DNA of 64,000 bases from Flavobacteriaceae bacterium PS02338 (GTDB taxonomy: Bacteria; Bacteroidota; Bacteroidia; Sphingobacteriales; Sphingobacteriaceae): contig JASCOD010000003.1 of assembly GCA_029959615.1 (NCBI GenBank), positions 62,001 to 126,000 of the forward strand, in the 5' to 3' direction. The position numbers and the translations under genes were made by a program. The notes under the pieces were generated by a model. It was not told the DNA's origin and did not search any database. It saw nothing but the letters and a program-made list of their open reading frames with translations. Of this stretch, positions 8,558-16,231 are shown in pieces. Position 1 is the stretch's first letter, and each line of letters begins with the position of its first letter.

Positions 8558-10275
8558 TGAAGATCAAACATTCCGTAGCAGCCGCAGTAGCTGTCAGTTT
8601 ATCCGTATTTACGGCCAAAGCGCAAACCAATACAGCTGATAAAATATGGCATAACGCCAAAGTCCTTACTGTAAATGCAAAGAACGAAATTGCGCAGGCA
8701 GTAGCCATTAAAGATGGTAAAATATTAGCAGTAGGGAACAATGTCGAAATCTTAAAACTGAAAGGAAAGCAAACTGAAGTAGTCGATTTAAAAGGAAAGA
8801 CTTTAAGCCCTGGTTTTGTGGATGGGCATAGTCATTTTCTAGGCTTGGGGCAAAATGACCTAGCCAACGTAGCTGCACCGCCAATGGGTAAAGTGAGCAG
8901 CATTAAACAGTTGGTAGATGAAATAGTAAGGTTTGCTGCCGATCGTAAAATTAAAAAAGGTGATTGGATTACCGCTTACGGTTACGACCAAGATCAATTG
9001 ACGGAGAAGAGACATCCAACCAAAGAAGATTTAGATGCTGCTTTTCCAGACAATCCAGTTGCAGTGGCTCATATTTCGGGGCACATGTTGGTGGCCAATT
9101 CTGCAGCATTAAAATTAGCAAGTATTGATGCTAGTACCAAAGATCCAGATGGTGGTGTCATCATCAGAAAAGCGGGAAGTACAGAACCAGCAGGTTTGTT
9201 GCAAGAGCATGCGCAAGGTTTAGTGCTATTACAATTAGGTAAAATTAAGCCTACTTTGCAACAACAGTTGGATAGAGTAAATGGCCAACAAAAACTTTAC
9301 GCTAGCCACGGTGTAACTACCGCACAAGATGGTTTTACCGATAAAGCCACACTTGATTTATTAAAGGAAGCTGCCAAACGTAAGCAGTTGTATTTGGATG
9401 TAGTGAGTTTAGCTTCTTATCGCATTTTGGATGAGGTACTGGCAGATACGTCAAATTATCAATTCAAACGTTATTACGATCGATTGAAAATAGATGGCAT
9501 CAAACTATCTGCTGATGGATCGCCACAAGGCAAGACCGCTTTCTTTACTAAGCCATACTTAACTTTAGTACCTGGTTGTTCAGAGCATTGTACTGGTGTA
9601 CCGACAATTAGCACTAATATTTTCGATGAAGTGGTGCTGAAAACTTTTAAGAACAATATTCATTTGTATACCCATTGCAATGGCGATGGTGCTATCGATT
9701 TATACATTGCTGCGGTAAAAAATGCCAATCAGCAATTAGGTAAAAGCAGTGTGGGACGCAGAACGGTAGTTATTCATTCGCAGTTTGTACGCCAAGATCA
9801 ATTGGATGAGTACAAGAAGTTAGATTTATTACCTTCCTTCTTTACCAATCATGCTTTCTTTTGGGGCGATGTGCATCAAACAAATTTGGGTAAAGAAAGG
9901 GCCTTTGGTCTAAGTCCATTACGCTCTGCTATCAATAAAGGCATTGTATTTACCAATCATACCGATTATCCTGTTACACCCATTGATCAGTTATTCTTGT
10001 TGTGGAGTGCGGTTAACCGACTTTCACGCAGTGGCGAAACCATTGGCGAAGCGGAAAAAATCAGCCCTGCTGAAGCTTTAAGGGCCATCACCATCAACGG
10101 TGCTTATCAGTACGGCGAAGAAAAACTTAAGGGGTCTATCGAAAAAGGAAAATTAGCGGATTTGGTTGTGCTATCCGACAATCCTTTAACGGTCGATCCC
10201 CTTAAAATTAAAGACATTATAGTATTGGAAACATTTAAAGAAGGAAAACGCATTTATAAGAGTGAGTTAAAATAA
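8557..10275 (+). CDS. exported amidohydrolase (Amidohydro_3, YtcJ-like), copy 2
   Basis: Paralogue of the gene just upstream: the same length (572 aa), the same motif order and a start overlapping its stop by one base (TAATG). A cleavable signal peptide ends at AKA-Q. Motifs are DGHSHFLGLG, LYTHCNGDGAID, VVIHSQFVRQDQLDEY, FTNHTDYPVTPI and GKLADLVVLSDNPL. The duplication is old, since the copies differ throughout, yet all metal-ligand motifs are kept in both, so both are probably active. Two copies may act on different linkages or stereoisomers (inference). Confidence 0.9.
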   Translation: MKIKHSVAAAVAVSLSVFTAKAQTNTADKIWHNAKVLTVNAKNEIAQAVAIKDGKILAVGNNVEILKLKGKQTEVVDLKGKTLSPGFVDGHSHFLGLGQNDLANVAAPPMGKVSSIKQLVDEIVRFAADRKIKKGDWITAYGYDQDQLTEKRHPTKEDLDAAFPDNPVAVAHISGHMLVANSAALKLASIDASTKDPDGGVIIRKAGSTEPAGLLQEHAQGLVLLQLGKIKPTLQQQLDRVNGQQKLYASHGVTTAQDGFTDKATLDLLKEAAKRKQLYLDVVSLASYRILDEVLADTSNYQFKRYYDRLKIDGIKLSADGSPQGKTAFFTKPYLTLVPGCSEHCTGVPTISTNIFDEVVLKTFKNNIHLYTHCNGDGAIDLYIAAVKNANQQLGKSSVGRRTVVIHSQFVRQDQLDEYKKLDLLPSFFTNHAFFWGDVHQTNLGKERAFGLSPLRSAINKGIVFTNHTDYPVTPIDQLFLLWSAVNRLSRSGETIGEAEKISPAEALRAITINGAYQYGEEKLKGSIEKGKLADLVVLSDNPLTVDPLKIKDIIVLETFKEGKRIYKSELK

Positions 10276-10309
10276 ATTAGATTAAAAAGATGTTGGCGGT
10301 TAGTAATAA

Positions 10310-10373
10310 GTTGGCGGGGACGCCAACTCAGGAGGATCGGTTATGGAAATCAGTTGTTGGCGTCCCCGCCAAC
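10310..10373. repeat. nested inverted repeat, GTTGGCGGGGACGCCAAC
   Basis: GTTGGCGGGGACGCCAAC at 10310-10327 is the exact reverse complement of the 18-mer at 10356-10373, and each 18-mer is itself nearly palindromic (GTTGGCG...CGCCAAC). It is GC-rich against an AT-rich background and lies between the second amidohydrolase and the monooxygenase. This is typical of a dispersed REP/MITE-like element. It may also slow or end transcription. Confidence 0.75.
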
Positions 10374-10405
10374 GACGAAATAGTATGATCTTAAAAAAAA
10401 AGCAG

Positions 10406-10468
10406 ACCCTGAAATGAATTCAGGGTGACGTAAATGTCCGTTTCGTCATGCTCAATTTATTTCAGCAT
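10406..10468. repeat. two short palindromic repeats (ACCCTGAA/TTCAGGGT and TGCTSAA/TTCAGCA)
   Basis: ACCCTGAA (10406-10413) pairs with TTCAGGGT (10419-10426), and TGCTCAA pairs with TTCAGCA (about 10449-10466) with one mismatch. They directly follow the GTTGGCG element, so the 256-bp gap between genes holds three palindromic repeats in a row. They may act as transcript-stabilising hairpins or be remnants of small mobile repeats. Confidence 0.55.
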
Positions 10469-10531
10469 CAGTTTAACGTTTCTAATTCAAAACCGCTAAT
10501 GAATTTAAGATATAAGAAGAAAGAATAAAAC

Positions 10532-11695
10532 ATGTTAAATCAAATCACAACCGTACCCATCAAAACCACACAACGAGTAGCAGAAATATCTTGGTTTAAC
10601 GACATCATAGGTGGCGACACCGAATATCTTGGCGTGTTAGACGAGCAACGTAGAAGCAGTTTCGAACATTGTAAGGATATCACGCTAACAGCGGATCGTT
10701 TGGGGTACAACAAAATATTACTGCCAACGGCTTATACCGTAGGACAAGAGGTACTTACTTTCGCTTCTGGAGTAGCACCTTTTACCAAAAATATAAATCT
10801 GATTACCGCTATCAGAACCGGTGAATACCACCCACCGATGTTGGCTAGGTCATTAGCAGGATTAGATCATATGCTGCAAGGCAGATTAACCATCAATATC
10901 ATCAATTCTGATTTACCTGGAACAAGGGAAGACCCAGAGTTGAGGTATTTGCGTTGCGCCGAAAACATCGAAATATTAAAACAAGCTTGGACACAAGAAG
11001 AAATCGATTTTAAAGGCGAACTGTACCAGTTTAAGATGGCTGCCGATCCGGTAAAGCCTTATCAACAAAATGGAGGTCCGATGTTGTATTTCGGTGGAAC
11101 TTCTGATGGTGCAAGAGAAATCTGTGCTAAGTACTGCGATACTTTCTTGATGTGGCCAGAAACCGAAGAGGCCATGTACGAAACCATGCAGGACATGAGC
11201 CGACGAGCAGCAAAGTACGGTAGAAAGATAGATTTCGGTTTGCGTATCCACGTTATTGTGAGAGAAACAGAAGGTGCTGCTAAAGCGCAAGCGAAAAAAC
11301 TATTGAGCTTTTTTAACGAGCAACGTGCGGCAGAGATTAGAGCAAGAGGAGAAGATTCTCGTTCGCTAGGTGTCATTAGACAGGATGAAATGCGTAAACA
11401 TGCCGATGCGGAGGGTTTCATAGAGCCTCATCTTTGGACCACGATTGGCAAGGTTTTCTCTGGTTGCGGTGGTGGTTTGGTAGGCGATCCCGATCAAATC
11501 ATCAATAAACTGAACCGATACATGGATATGGGCATCCGTGCTTTTATCTTTTCTGGTTTCCCATTGATAGAGGAATCGGAAGTTTTCGCCAAGCACATCC
11601 TCAGTCAAATTCCCAATGCCTCTTTATCAGAGCTACATGGTCGAATTCCAAAAACCACACCAATTACACCATTAACCACAGCATCCTTAAAATAA
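10532..11695 (+). CDS. LLM-class flavin-dependent oxidoreductase, SsuD-like
   Basis: Bacterial-luciferase-like monooxygenase that uses FMNH2 and O2. It most resembles alkanesulfonate monooxygenases: EISWFNDIIGGD near the start, ITAIRTGEYHPPMLARSLAGLDHMLQGRL, NIINSDLPGTREDPELRYLRC, and MLYFGGTSDGAREICAKYCDTFLMW. It is 387 aa, has no signal peptide and should be cytosolic. Only 3 nt separate it from the permease gene, so the two form a unit. No flavin reductase gene (SsuE-like) is present in this window. The substrate could be a sulfonate or another compound released by the amidohydrolases (inference). Confidence 0.88.
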   Translation: MLNQITTVPIKTTQRVAEISWFNDIIGGDTEYLGVLDEQRRSSFEHCKDITLTADRLGYNKILLPTAYTVGQEVLTFASGVAPFTKNINLITAIRTGEYHPPMLARSLAGLDHMLQGRLTINIINSDLPGTREDPELRYLRCAENIEILKQAWTQEEIDFKGELYQFKMAADPVKPYQQNGGPMLYFGGTSDGAREICAKYCDTFLMWPETEEAMYETMQDMSRRAAKYGRKIDFGLRIHVIVRETEGAAKAQAKKLLSFFNEQRAAEIRARGEDSRSLGVIRQDEMRKHADAEGFIEPHLWTTIGKVFSGCGGGLVGDPDQIINKLNRYMDMGIRAFIFSGFPLIEESEVFAKHILSQIPNASLSELHGRIPKTTPITPLTTASLK

Positions 11696-11698
11696 ATT

Positions 11699-13120
11699 AT
11701 GCAAGTACAAGAAGAAAATACCAAGCAGTTTAAACGAGAACTGAATTTGCTAGATGCTACGCTTTTGGTAGTGGGCAGTATGGTAGGTTCTGGAATCTTT
11801 ATCGTAAGTGCCGACATTGCCCGTCATACCGGTTCGGCGGGTTGGCTCATTTTAGTGTGGATTATCGGTGGTTTCATGACTTTAACTGCCGCTTTAAGCT
11901 ATGGTGAATTGAGCGGCATGTATCCTAAAGCAGGTGGACAATATGTTTATCTCAAAGAAGCTTATAATCCCTTAACTGCATTTTTATACGGCTGGAGTTT
12001 GTTTGCTGTGATACAAACAGGAACCATTGCTGCGGTTGGCGTTTCCTTTTATAAGTTCTTGGCCTATTTTATTCCAGAGGTAAGCGAAGATCTGATCTTG
12101 TTTAGTATTGGCAGTTTTAAGGTCTCCCCGGCACAGGTACTCGCTATAGGACTCATTTTTATCCTCACGTATATCAATACCAAGGGGGTAAAAGGAGGCA
12201 AATGGATTCAATTGATCTTTACCTTAACTAAAATTGCCAGTATTGCAGGGCTGATTATTTTTGGTTTCATCTACTTTAAATCAGAAGCTGTAAGCATCAA
12301 TTGGAGCGATGCTTTTCAATTGAAGAAAATCTTGCCTGATGGTTCTTTTTTGAGCTATGAGAATTTACCAGCTTTGGGTGGCGCACTAGCTTCCGCTTTG
12401 GTTGGAGCTATCATGAGCTATGAAGCTTGGAACAATGTAACTTTTGTTGCGGGAGAGATCAACAATCCTAAAAAGAATATTGGCTTAAGCTTGTTATTAG
12501 GCACCGTGTTGGTTACGTTGATTTATGTATTGCTTAACCTCATGTTTACCATGGTATTGCCATTAACCGAAATTGCTACCACTGAAAAAGACAGGGTTGG
12601 TATTGCGGCATCTCATGCTATTTTCGGTGCAGATGGAACTATCATCATTGCTTTATTGATCATGGTTGCCACGTTTGGCTGTAATAACGGATTGATTTTA
12701 GCGGGAGCGAGGGTTTATTATAGTATGGCTAAAGATGGTCTGTTCTTCAAAAAAACAGCAAAACTGAACAAACATGCCGTACCAGAATTCGCCTTGTGGC
12801 TTCAGTTTGTAATGGCTTCTATACTTTGTTTAAGTGGTAGATACGGAGATTTATTAGACATGATTACCTTTATTGCAGTGCTGTTTTATGTGCTTACCAT
12901 CTTTGGTATTTACATTTTAAGAGTGAAAAAACCAGATATAGAAAGACCATATAAAGCTATTGGTTATCCTATTTTGCCTGCGGTATATATTATTCTAGGT
13001 TTAAGCTTTTGTATTTTGCTAATGATTTACAAACCTTATTTCACTTGGCCTGGTTTAATTATTGCACTAATTGGTATTCCACTTTATTATCTGAACAAAA
13101 GGACTACGGCTATTGAGTAG
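11699..13120 (+). CDS. APC-superfamily amino acid permease
   Basis: Inner-membrane amino-acid transporter with about 12 hydrophobic segments over 473 aa. The first helix carries the APC signature GSMVGSGIFIVSADIARHTG, and a conserved EAWNNVTFVAGEINNPKKN loop follows TM6. It starts 3 nt after the monooxygenase stop and a hairpin follows 80 nt downstream. In context it would complete the path from outer membrane (SusCD) through periplasm (amidohydrolases) to cytoplasm. The exact amino acid or amine is unknown. Confidence 0.9.
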   Translation: MQVQEENTKQFKRELNLLDATLLVVGSMVGSGIFIVSADIARHTGSAGWLILVWIIGGFMTLTAALSYGELSGMYPKAGGQYVYLKEAYNPLTAFLYGWSLFAVIQTGTIAAVGVSFYKFLAYFIPEVSEDLILFSIGSFKVSPAQVLAIGLIFILTYINTKGVKGGKWIQLIFTLTKIASIAGLIIFGFIYFKSEAVSINWSDAFQLKKILPDGSFLSYENLPALGGALASALVGAIMSYEAWNNVTFVAGEINNPKKNIGLSLLLGTVLVTLIYVLLNLMFTMVLPLTEIATTEKDRVGIAASHAIFGADGTIIIALLIMVATFGCNNGLILAGARVYYSMAKDGLFFKKTAKLNKHAVPEFALWLQFVMASILCLSGRYGDLLDMITFIAVLFYVLTIFGIYILRVKKPDIERPYKAIGYPILPAVYIILGLSFCILLMIYKPYFTWPGLIIALIGIPLYYLNKRTTAIE

Positions 13121-13202
13121 TACTTAGATAATCCTTATAGTTTAAAACTAAAATTTGTAAAGTCCAAAACCTCCAGTTATCTTGGGGTAAATAAAATTTA
13201 TA

Positions 13203-13243
13203 GCTGAACTCGCTGCATTATTTGTGAAGAGTTCAGCCTTTGT
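13203..13243 (+). terminator. probable rho-independent terminator after the permease gene
   Basis: GCTGAACTC (13203-13211) and GAGTTCAGC (13229-13237) form a perfect 9-bp stem with a 17-nt loop, followed by the T-rich CTTTGTTTTC. It lies between the permease and the next gene, which has the same orientation. Confidence 0.55.
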
Positions 13244-13263
13244 TTTCTTAAGGTATTACCATT

Positions 13264-14160
13264 ATGAAACGTCAAATTCTAGTTGCCCTATTTTTACTGC
13301 TAAGCGTAAGCAGCTATTCACAGTCGGCAAATGATAGGCTTCTATCAAGACTTCAAGCTATCTCAAATAGTGGTACCGATTTTTATAACATAGATGGGAT
13401 AGAAATAAGCAATTTCGCCGTATCCACAACGTTCTCTAAGAAAACAATTGCGAAGAAATTTAAGCTTTACAATATTAAAGAGGCTGAACTTTTGCACTCT
13501 GATACTGCTATTCAACAACCAAATTACTACGTAGAAAAGAACGTAGAAATTGCACCGAACATTATTCAGCATTCCACTTACTATTTTGTGGAGACTTCAA
13601 ATGGGGTGAACGGCATCGCTTTCTCCGCTATCAACAAAAGAGATAAGGATTTAGAAAAGGAACTGCTACCTTTAATTCTTAACAATCAGATTCCTCGGTC
13701 CCATTATGAAAAATTAACGGTAGATAGCATCAATTTTGCAGGTCGTAAAATGAAGCTAGGAAGAAGTTGCAGATGGATGGGCGTAGCAAATATGCAATGT
13801 CCATCAGATGGTCAGATGAACTGGAGTATACATGCAACGCTCGAAGATGCTAAGCTGACTACAGAAAATCAGTTTCAAGTTATACAATCTAAGAAACAAG
13901 GGAGGGTAGTGTCCGAAGAAGAAGTTGATGTACTCTTTGAGGGGAGCGAGGTAAAAGCAAAAAGAGTAGTTTACGATTTTAAGGGCGTAACGTCGTTATT
14001 GGCGGGCATGAGTGGCGGTAAAACTTTAACCATTTATTTTGTAGCTGCACCAGTACGACAAAATTTCGTGAGTTGCGTGATGAGCTTTTGGAATAACGAC
14101 GAAATTAATCCAAGTGGCTTGCCAATATTATTGGAACAGGTAATGGAATTGAAGAAATAG
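13264..14160 (+). CDS. exported protein of unknown function
   Basis: A 298-aa protein with a clear signal peptide (MKRQILVALFLLLSVSSYSQ, about 20 residues). The mature part is soluble-looking with no lipobox and no transmembrane helix. It contains the segment GRSCRWMGVANMQCPSDGQMNW with two cysteines. I do not recognise the family. It begins 21 nt after the putative terminator of the permease operon and 34 nt before a small lipoprotein gene of the same strand, with which it may be co-transcribed. Confidence 0.8.
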   Translation: MKRQILVALFLLLSVSSYSQSANDRLLSRLQAISNSGTDFYNIDGIEISNFAVSTTFSKKTIAKKFKLYNIKEAELLHSDTAIQQPNYYVEKNVEIAPNIIQHSTYYFVETSNGVNGIAFSAINKRDKDLEKELLPLILNNQIPRSHYEKLTVDSINFAGRKMKLGRSCRWMGVANMQCPSDGQMNWSIHATLEDAKLTTENQFQVIQSKKQGRVVSEEEVDVLFEGSEVKAKRVVYDFKGVTSLLAGMSGGKTLTIYFVAAPVRQNFVSCVMSFWNNDEINPSGLPILLEQVMELKK

Positions 14161-14194
14161 TCAAACTTATTGATACCTAGACTGTTTTTTAGCT

Positions 14195-14725
14195 ATGAAC
14201 CCATCATCGAAACTTAGGATAATCCTTTTTATAACCTTAAGCGTTTTGTTGTGCTCTTGTAAAAACAAGAAGGCAATGAAATTTAAGCATGCGCTAGATG
14301 TACAGGAACGTAAAGTTACTCATATGCTCATTGGTAAAAATGCTTCCGAATCTCGTAAGCTAGAATATTTAATTGCCGATGACTTTGATAAAGCACTTTT
14401 AGTGGTGGACCAACAGGCTACTGAATTTGATAAAGTGCTAGATACGGTGAAAGGTCTAAATGCCGATGGATTAGCTAAGGGAAATGAATTGAAAAAATCG
14501 AAGCTTGATTACTACGAAAGCCTAAAGAATCTTCATTTGTATGCTAAAAAAGAAATCATGCAGCAAAAACTCATTAGTCGAACTAAAGATAAAGAACGTG
14601 ATAGTGCCCAAAATGAGTTGATTAAACTGGCAAAGGCGAAGCAAACACTTTACGACAAAGTATATCAAGCAGATGAAAAACTTTATAACACTTTGGTAGA
14701 GTTTGATAAAGCAAATGGTTTTTAA
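14195..14725 (+). CDS. small coiled-coil lipoprotein of unknown function
   Basis: 176 aa. The signal sequence ends in LLCSC with Cys22 as probable lipidation site. The mature protein is charged, Lys/Glu rich and almost wholly helical, with heptad-like spacing, as in small surface lipoproteins of the LIC11966 type (tentative). It lies 34 nt after the exported protein gene, and its 3' end converges on the EamA gene across a repeat-filled spacer. Confidence 0.8.
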   Translation: MNPSSKLRIILFITLSVLLCSCKNKKAMKFKHALDVQERKVTHMLIGKNASESRKLEYLIADDFDKALLVVDQQATEFDKVLDTVKGLNADGLAKGNELKKSKLDYYESLKNLHLYAKKEIMQQKLISRTKDKERDSAQNELIKLAKAKQTLYDKVYQADEKLYNTLVEFDKANGF

Positions 14726-14729
14726 GTAA

Positions 14730-14762
14730 CCTCACCCTCTCTTTTTCAAGGAGAGGGTGAGG
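14730..14762. terminator. 12-bp perfect hairpin (bidirectional terminator or dispersed repeat)
   Basis: CCTCACCCTCTC (14730-14741) and GAGAGGGTGAGG (14751-14762) are perfect complements around a TTTTTCAAG loop. It sits 5 nt after the stop of the small lipoprotein gene, between converging genes. No long T-tract follows on the plus strand, so it may be a repeat family member as much as a terminator. Confidence 0.6.
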
Positions 14763-14766
14763 GTGA

Positions 14767-14940
14767 GGAAATATCTTTTTAGGATAAGAAATGAAACTGG
14801 TAGGTTTTAGATCTTACCATCTTCTCCTTTTCAAGGAAAGGTGATAATAAGCTGGAAATATCTTTTAGAATAAGAAATGAAACTGGTAGGTTTACATCTT
14901 ACTATTCTCTCCTTCTCAAGGAGAGATCCCATTTATGGGA
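14767..14940. repeat. about 75-bp tandem duplication ending in hairpins
   Basis: Two diverged copies run 14767-14837 and 14854-14924. Both read GGAAATATCTTTT..., then ATAAGAAATGAAACTGGTAG, then a pyrimidine-rich stretch CTCC(T)TTCTCAAGGA. The second copy ends in the perfect hairpin TCTCTCCTT-CTC-AAGGAGAGA (14906-14926), followed by palindrome TCCCATTTATGGGA (14927-14940). The 257-bp convergent gap is thus built from repeats. Confidence 0.65.
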
Positions 14941-14982
14941 GAGAGGTTCTATTTCTAGTCCCTAACTCCTAACTCCTTAAGC

Positions 14983-15861
14983 CTAATCCTTAATTTCCTT
15001 CTTCCTCGTTGCCATAACTGTCTGTAAAATCACTGAAAGCATTACCAATCCTAAACCATAAAAGAAAGAATTGTTTACTTCTCTTCCTTCATTAAAGAAT
15101 AAGAAAGCGAGGATAATCGCATAAATAGGTTCAAGATTAAAGGTAAGGTTTAAGGTAAAGGCAGCTATTTTTTTCAATATTTCTGCAACCATTACATACA
15201 ACCCTACGGTACAGAATAGAGCTAGTATAATTAGATAACCGGTATCCGTCCAATTAGGTAAAAGTCTATCTACCGGAAAATAGTATAGATATAGAGGTAA
15301 GAGAACGCCCAAACCAATAGTACCGCCCAACATTTGATAATAATTGATCTGTATGCTATTATAGGTTTGTACTAAGCGTTCGTTGTATATGGTGTATAGT
15401 GCCGCAAAAGCAGATGAAATCACGCCAAGACCAATACCCAATTGATAAGAAGCATCAAAATGGAAAATCAAACTGATGCCAGTTAAGGTAAGTAAGCTCA
15501 GTAAAAGTTGCGAAGGATTGAACCGTTTTTTATTAATAATTGGTTCGAATATCGCCGTGAAGAAACTTGTTAAGCAGTAGCAAACCACCCCAATCGAGAT
15601 ATTTGCATACTTGATACTGCCATAAAAGAAAACCCAGTGAATGGTAATCAGCATGCCAATTTTGGCGATATCAAACTTCTGTCTAAATGTACTTAAAGGT
15701 CTTAGTTGAGATGCTTTTAAAATTACGAAGAGAATTAGGGTAGAGAACAATACCCGATACCAAGTTAAAAGTCCTTCGTTTAAAGAGATAAGTTTGCCAA
15801 AAACACCGGTAAAGCCAGCTAATATTACTGCGATATGCAGCATGAGGTATGATTTTTTCAT
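14983..15861 (-). CDS. EamA/DMT-superfamily transporter
   Basis: A 292-aa inner-membrane protein with about 10 hydrophobic helices in two EamA halves. The first half contains NEGLLTWYRVLFSTLI and the second TYNSIQINYYQMLGG and FTLNLTFNLEPIYAIILAFLFF, which are typical DMT positions. The usual role is export of amino acids or metabolites; the substrate cannot be told. It is transcribed away from the GH28 gene and towards the lipoprotein gene. Confidence 0.88.
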   Translation of the reverse strand: MKKSYLMLHIAVILAGFTGVFGKLISLNEGLLTWYRVLFSTLILFVILKASQLRPLSTFRQKFDIAKIGMLITIHWVFFYGSIKYANISIGVVCYCLTSFFTAIFEPIINKKRFNPSQLLLSLLTLTGISLIFHFDASYQLGIGLGVISSAFAALYTIYNERLVQTYNSIQINYYQMLGGTIGLGVLLPLYLYYFPVDRLLPNWTDTGYLIILALFCTVGLYVMVAEILKKIAAFTLNLTFNLEPIYAIILAFLFFNEGREVNNSFFYGLGLVMLSVILQTVMATRKKEIKD

Positions 15862-16074
15862 GAAAATTGTATTTCCCTGTATAGGATTGTTAAGTATTAA
15901 TAATTCTTTGATATAGGATAAACTTGATAAGAGAAATTATCTCAAATCAATAAGGCTAATCCATTCTTTTTAAAGGATCATTAAGGCGCTGGAGGGGAAA
16001 TGCAATTTCTTACGTTCATGCTGATTTTTGTATATAAGCAAATATAGAATAATTGTATTAACTGTTTAGCATTT

Positions 16075-16162
16075 GGCCACAGATGCACAGATTTTTATTG
16101 TTTTTAAACCAAGGTGAGCCGAAATATGATCATTAAACTTTTATAGTTGTTTCATCTGTGAC
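16075..16162. repeat. imperfect inverted repeat, CCACAGATGCAC family (second copy)
   Basis: GGCCACAGATGCACAGATTTTT begins at 16075 (first 20 bases match the family) and CATCTGTGAC ends at 16162, with an outer arm of 10 bp and one mismatch. It resembles the copy at 6766-6823. It lies within the 370-bp divergent spacer between the EamA and GH28 genes. The rest of that spacer (15862-16074) holds no gene that I can see. Confidence 0.6.
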
Positions 16163-16231
16163 TAATTACGTAGCTTGTTTTAATAATAAGACTAATCAGC
16201 TATCTTTAACGCCATCCTTTATTAGAGAAAT

